DNA from: Ichthyophonus hoferi
Lineage: Eukaryota > Opisthokonta > Ichthyosporea > Ichthyophonida > Ichthyophonidae
Reading direction: 5' to 3'
Length of the DNA: 17,590 bases
Assembly: GCA_002751075.1 (NCBI GenBank)
Contig: NAOQ01000074.1
Span: forward strand, 39,502-57,091
Positions within the stretch are counted from its first letter, which is position 1. The number at the start of each line of letters is the position of its first letter. The notes beneath the pieces are model-generated. The model did not search any database. It worked only from the letters and a program-made list of their open reading frames with translations, and was not told where the DNA came from. Both the position numbers and the translations under genes were made by a program. Of this stretch, positions 13,401 to 16,053 are shown in pieces.

Positions 13401-16018
13401 TGTAATCTCCTCCACTGTCTCCTAGTACAACAACACCTTGATATCACTGAGTCTGTCGGGGCAGCCTCAAACGAACAACTCATTGATTTTGTAAGTATTC
13501 AATCATATCGCTGTATTGTTTTTCACTATTATTGCTTTATTTGCATGACGGCACATCTACATGAATGTATACATGCATACAAGATGCCTTCTTTGTGTTA
13601 TATTACATTACAATCCTATACTGCTCCAGCCCTAACCTACATATATATATATATATATATTTATACACAGATATTTTTTCGATGTCTCTTTGACATACCT
13701 ACCCGGTCAGCCCACGGCCCTTCTAGTGCGCCTATGTGCAAGACAGATGCCAGTAGACAGGCTGCCCTGCAACTCCTCCATGTATTAGGGCAGCAATCCC
13801 CGACCAGCTACCTGCAAATATGCAGCCAACTATATACGCAGCATTCAACTATGAGTGAGTATGATAGTATAACCGTATAATAGTTTATGGGTATAGTAGT
13901 ATATTATTATAGCATTAAACTAGTATAGTATTATAACAGCATAATAGTACATACAGACCATGGTCATATCCTGTGATCTAGACGTGTTCGGTTTGTTGTA
14001 GTTTGTCAATAATGGTTCTTTTAAATATAGCATTGTATACATGTGTGTTATTATTTAGTACTATCCATCCCCTAACAACATTTATAATGAAATGCTAAAA
14101 ATAAATCTACTAAAACTATATCTCAGAATGATATAAAATATTTTGAAAATTATGCAATTATATGTGTATGTATCACATATATACTTGGCTATCTAAGATT
14201 ACACTATATGAATAATGGTTTCTATTGACCGACTTAACTTATTTGGTTTTAAACACAGAAATTGATTGGTTAGCTAGTGATGTAAATCATCATGCCTATA
14301 TATAGCCTTGCCAATATATTATTATTATATTAATATGGAATCTACCAAGCTATATATTAATTATAATACACTATAATAACGTAATGTATTTCCGTGTTTA
14401 AATGTCTAACTTGCTGGGTCAGATCAATTACTCATTCAATTATGGAAATATTTGTTTGTTTTTTAAATAAAAATAAAAATAAAAAATAATATTTAAAGTA
14501 ATGATCGCCACAATTTAGCCTGTGACCAATAATTAATCTTGAAAAACTTCACGAAAATAACGTATTTTTACAATTTTATGTTAGCCATCAATATTGGTTT
14601 TTTAAAAGAAACTATGAAATATTACCATTTTATAATTGGTACATAACTTAACAGAAGGATCCGGATCTAGATGATTATGTTGTGGTTTCAAGTTAATAAT
14701 ATATCCGCCATTGGTGGTTTTATTTAGGATGACGTAGTCTCTTAATGTGATGCATTGTAGCTTAACAGCATGTGATTGTGTTGGGGTATGTTTTTACCAG
14801 TAAGGGCATACATATACTATTATCATACTATGCTACTATAGTATTATATTATTGTACTAACATATTATTATCTATGCGAATACTGTGTATGAAGAGGCGT
14901 ATATAATTGGTGATATGAGGAGGAGGATGTTAGCTAACGGTATGATCTATGATTTATGCAGCTCCCTCCAAGGTGCTTACTTGGTCATACTGTCCCAAGG
15001 CCTGGCAGAAGGCGAAGTGTGGGTCAGTTAATCATAACATACTATATTATATTGCGTTAGATTATATTATCTTATATTGTATTGCATTGTATTATATTAT
15101 CTTATATTATCTTACATTATCTTACACTATATTATACACACCTAAACTAATCTAGAAACTAAACCACCACTCAACTCTCTCTATATACCTTTCTGTATTC
15201 ATTTTATAAAACTAACCTTACTATCCTATTGGTATGTCTGTCTGTGCAGATACGTAGGACTCAAGAACCTAGGCTGTACCTGCTATATGAACAGCATCTT
15301 GCAACAGTTCTTTATGGTTAAACCCTTCCGATCATCCCTCCTGGCCTGTCGTATAGACGAGACACAGGGCGAGAACTCCAAGATAATGCGACAGTTACAG
15401 TTGATCTTTGCACACTTACAGGTGAGAGAGATTGTATACTATCATATTGTAGATTAACTCAAGTGTTACATACGTACGGGAAAGTGAGAGATGTTAAGAT
15501 ATGTAGACATATAGTTATTATTAGTGCAGTCATTATATTGCCATGTCCTGTACGATGTCATATGTTATTGCTACATAATTATATAACTCTATAGCCAAAC
15601 CTCTAATAGCCCATACATCTATACCACACCACACAACACAGGAAAGTGAAAAGAAATGGACAGATTGTCGTAATTTCTGCGAGGCATACCAATACGAAGG
15701 GGAACCAGTGAATGTAGCTATGCAAATGGACGTTGACGAGTTTTTCTCCATGCTGTTTGATAAGCTAGAAACACTACTATCATCGAAAAAACCGCATCAT
15801 GACCTAATAAAGAAGGTGTTTGGAGGGAAGTTGGCACAGCAGGTCATTAGTAAGGATGATACGTGTTGCCATGTGTCACAAAGGGAGGAGGATTATTTTG
15901 CTTTACAGGTAGGTGGCATTGTGTGTGATGTTTATTTTGATATACTGTATGGTATGTCTATGTTTGTTAACTTTTCATTGTGTATTATATATATTTTTGT
16001 TGATATACTATACTCTTT

Positions 16019-16053
<35 letters not shown>

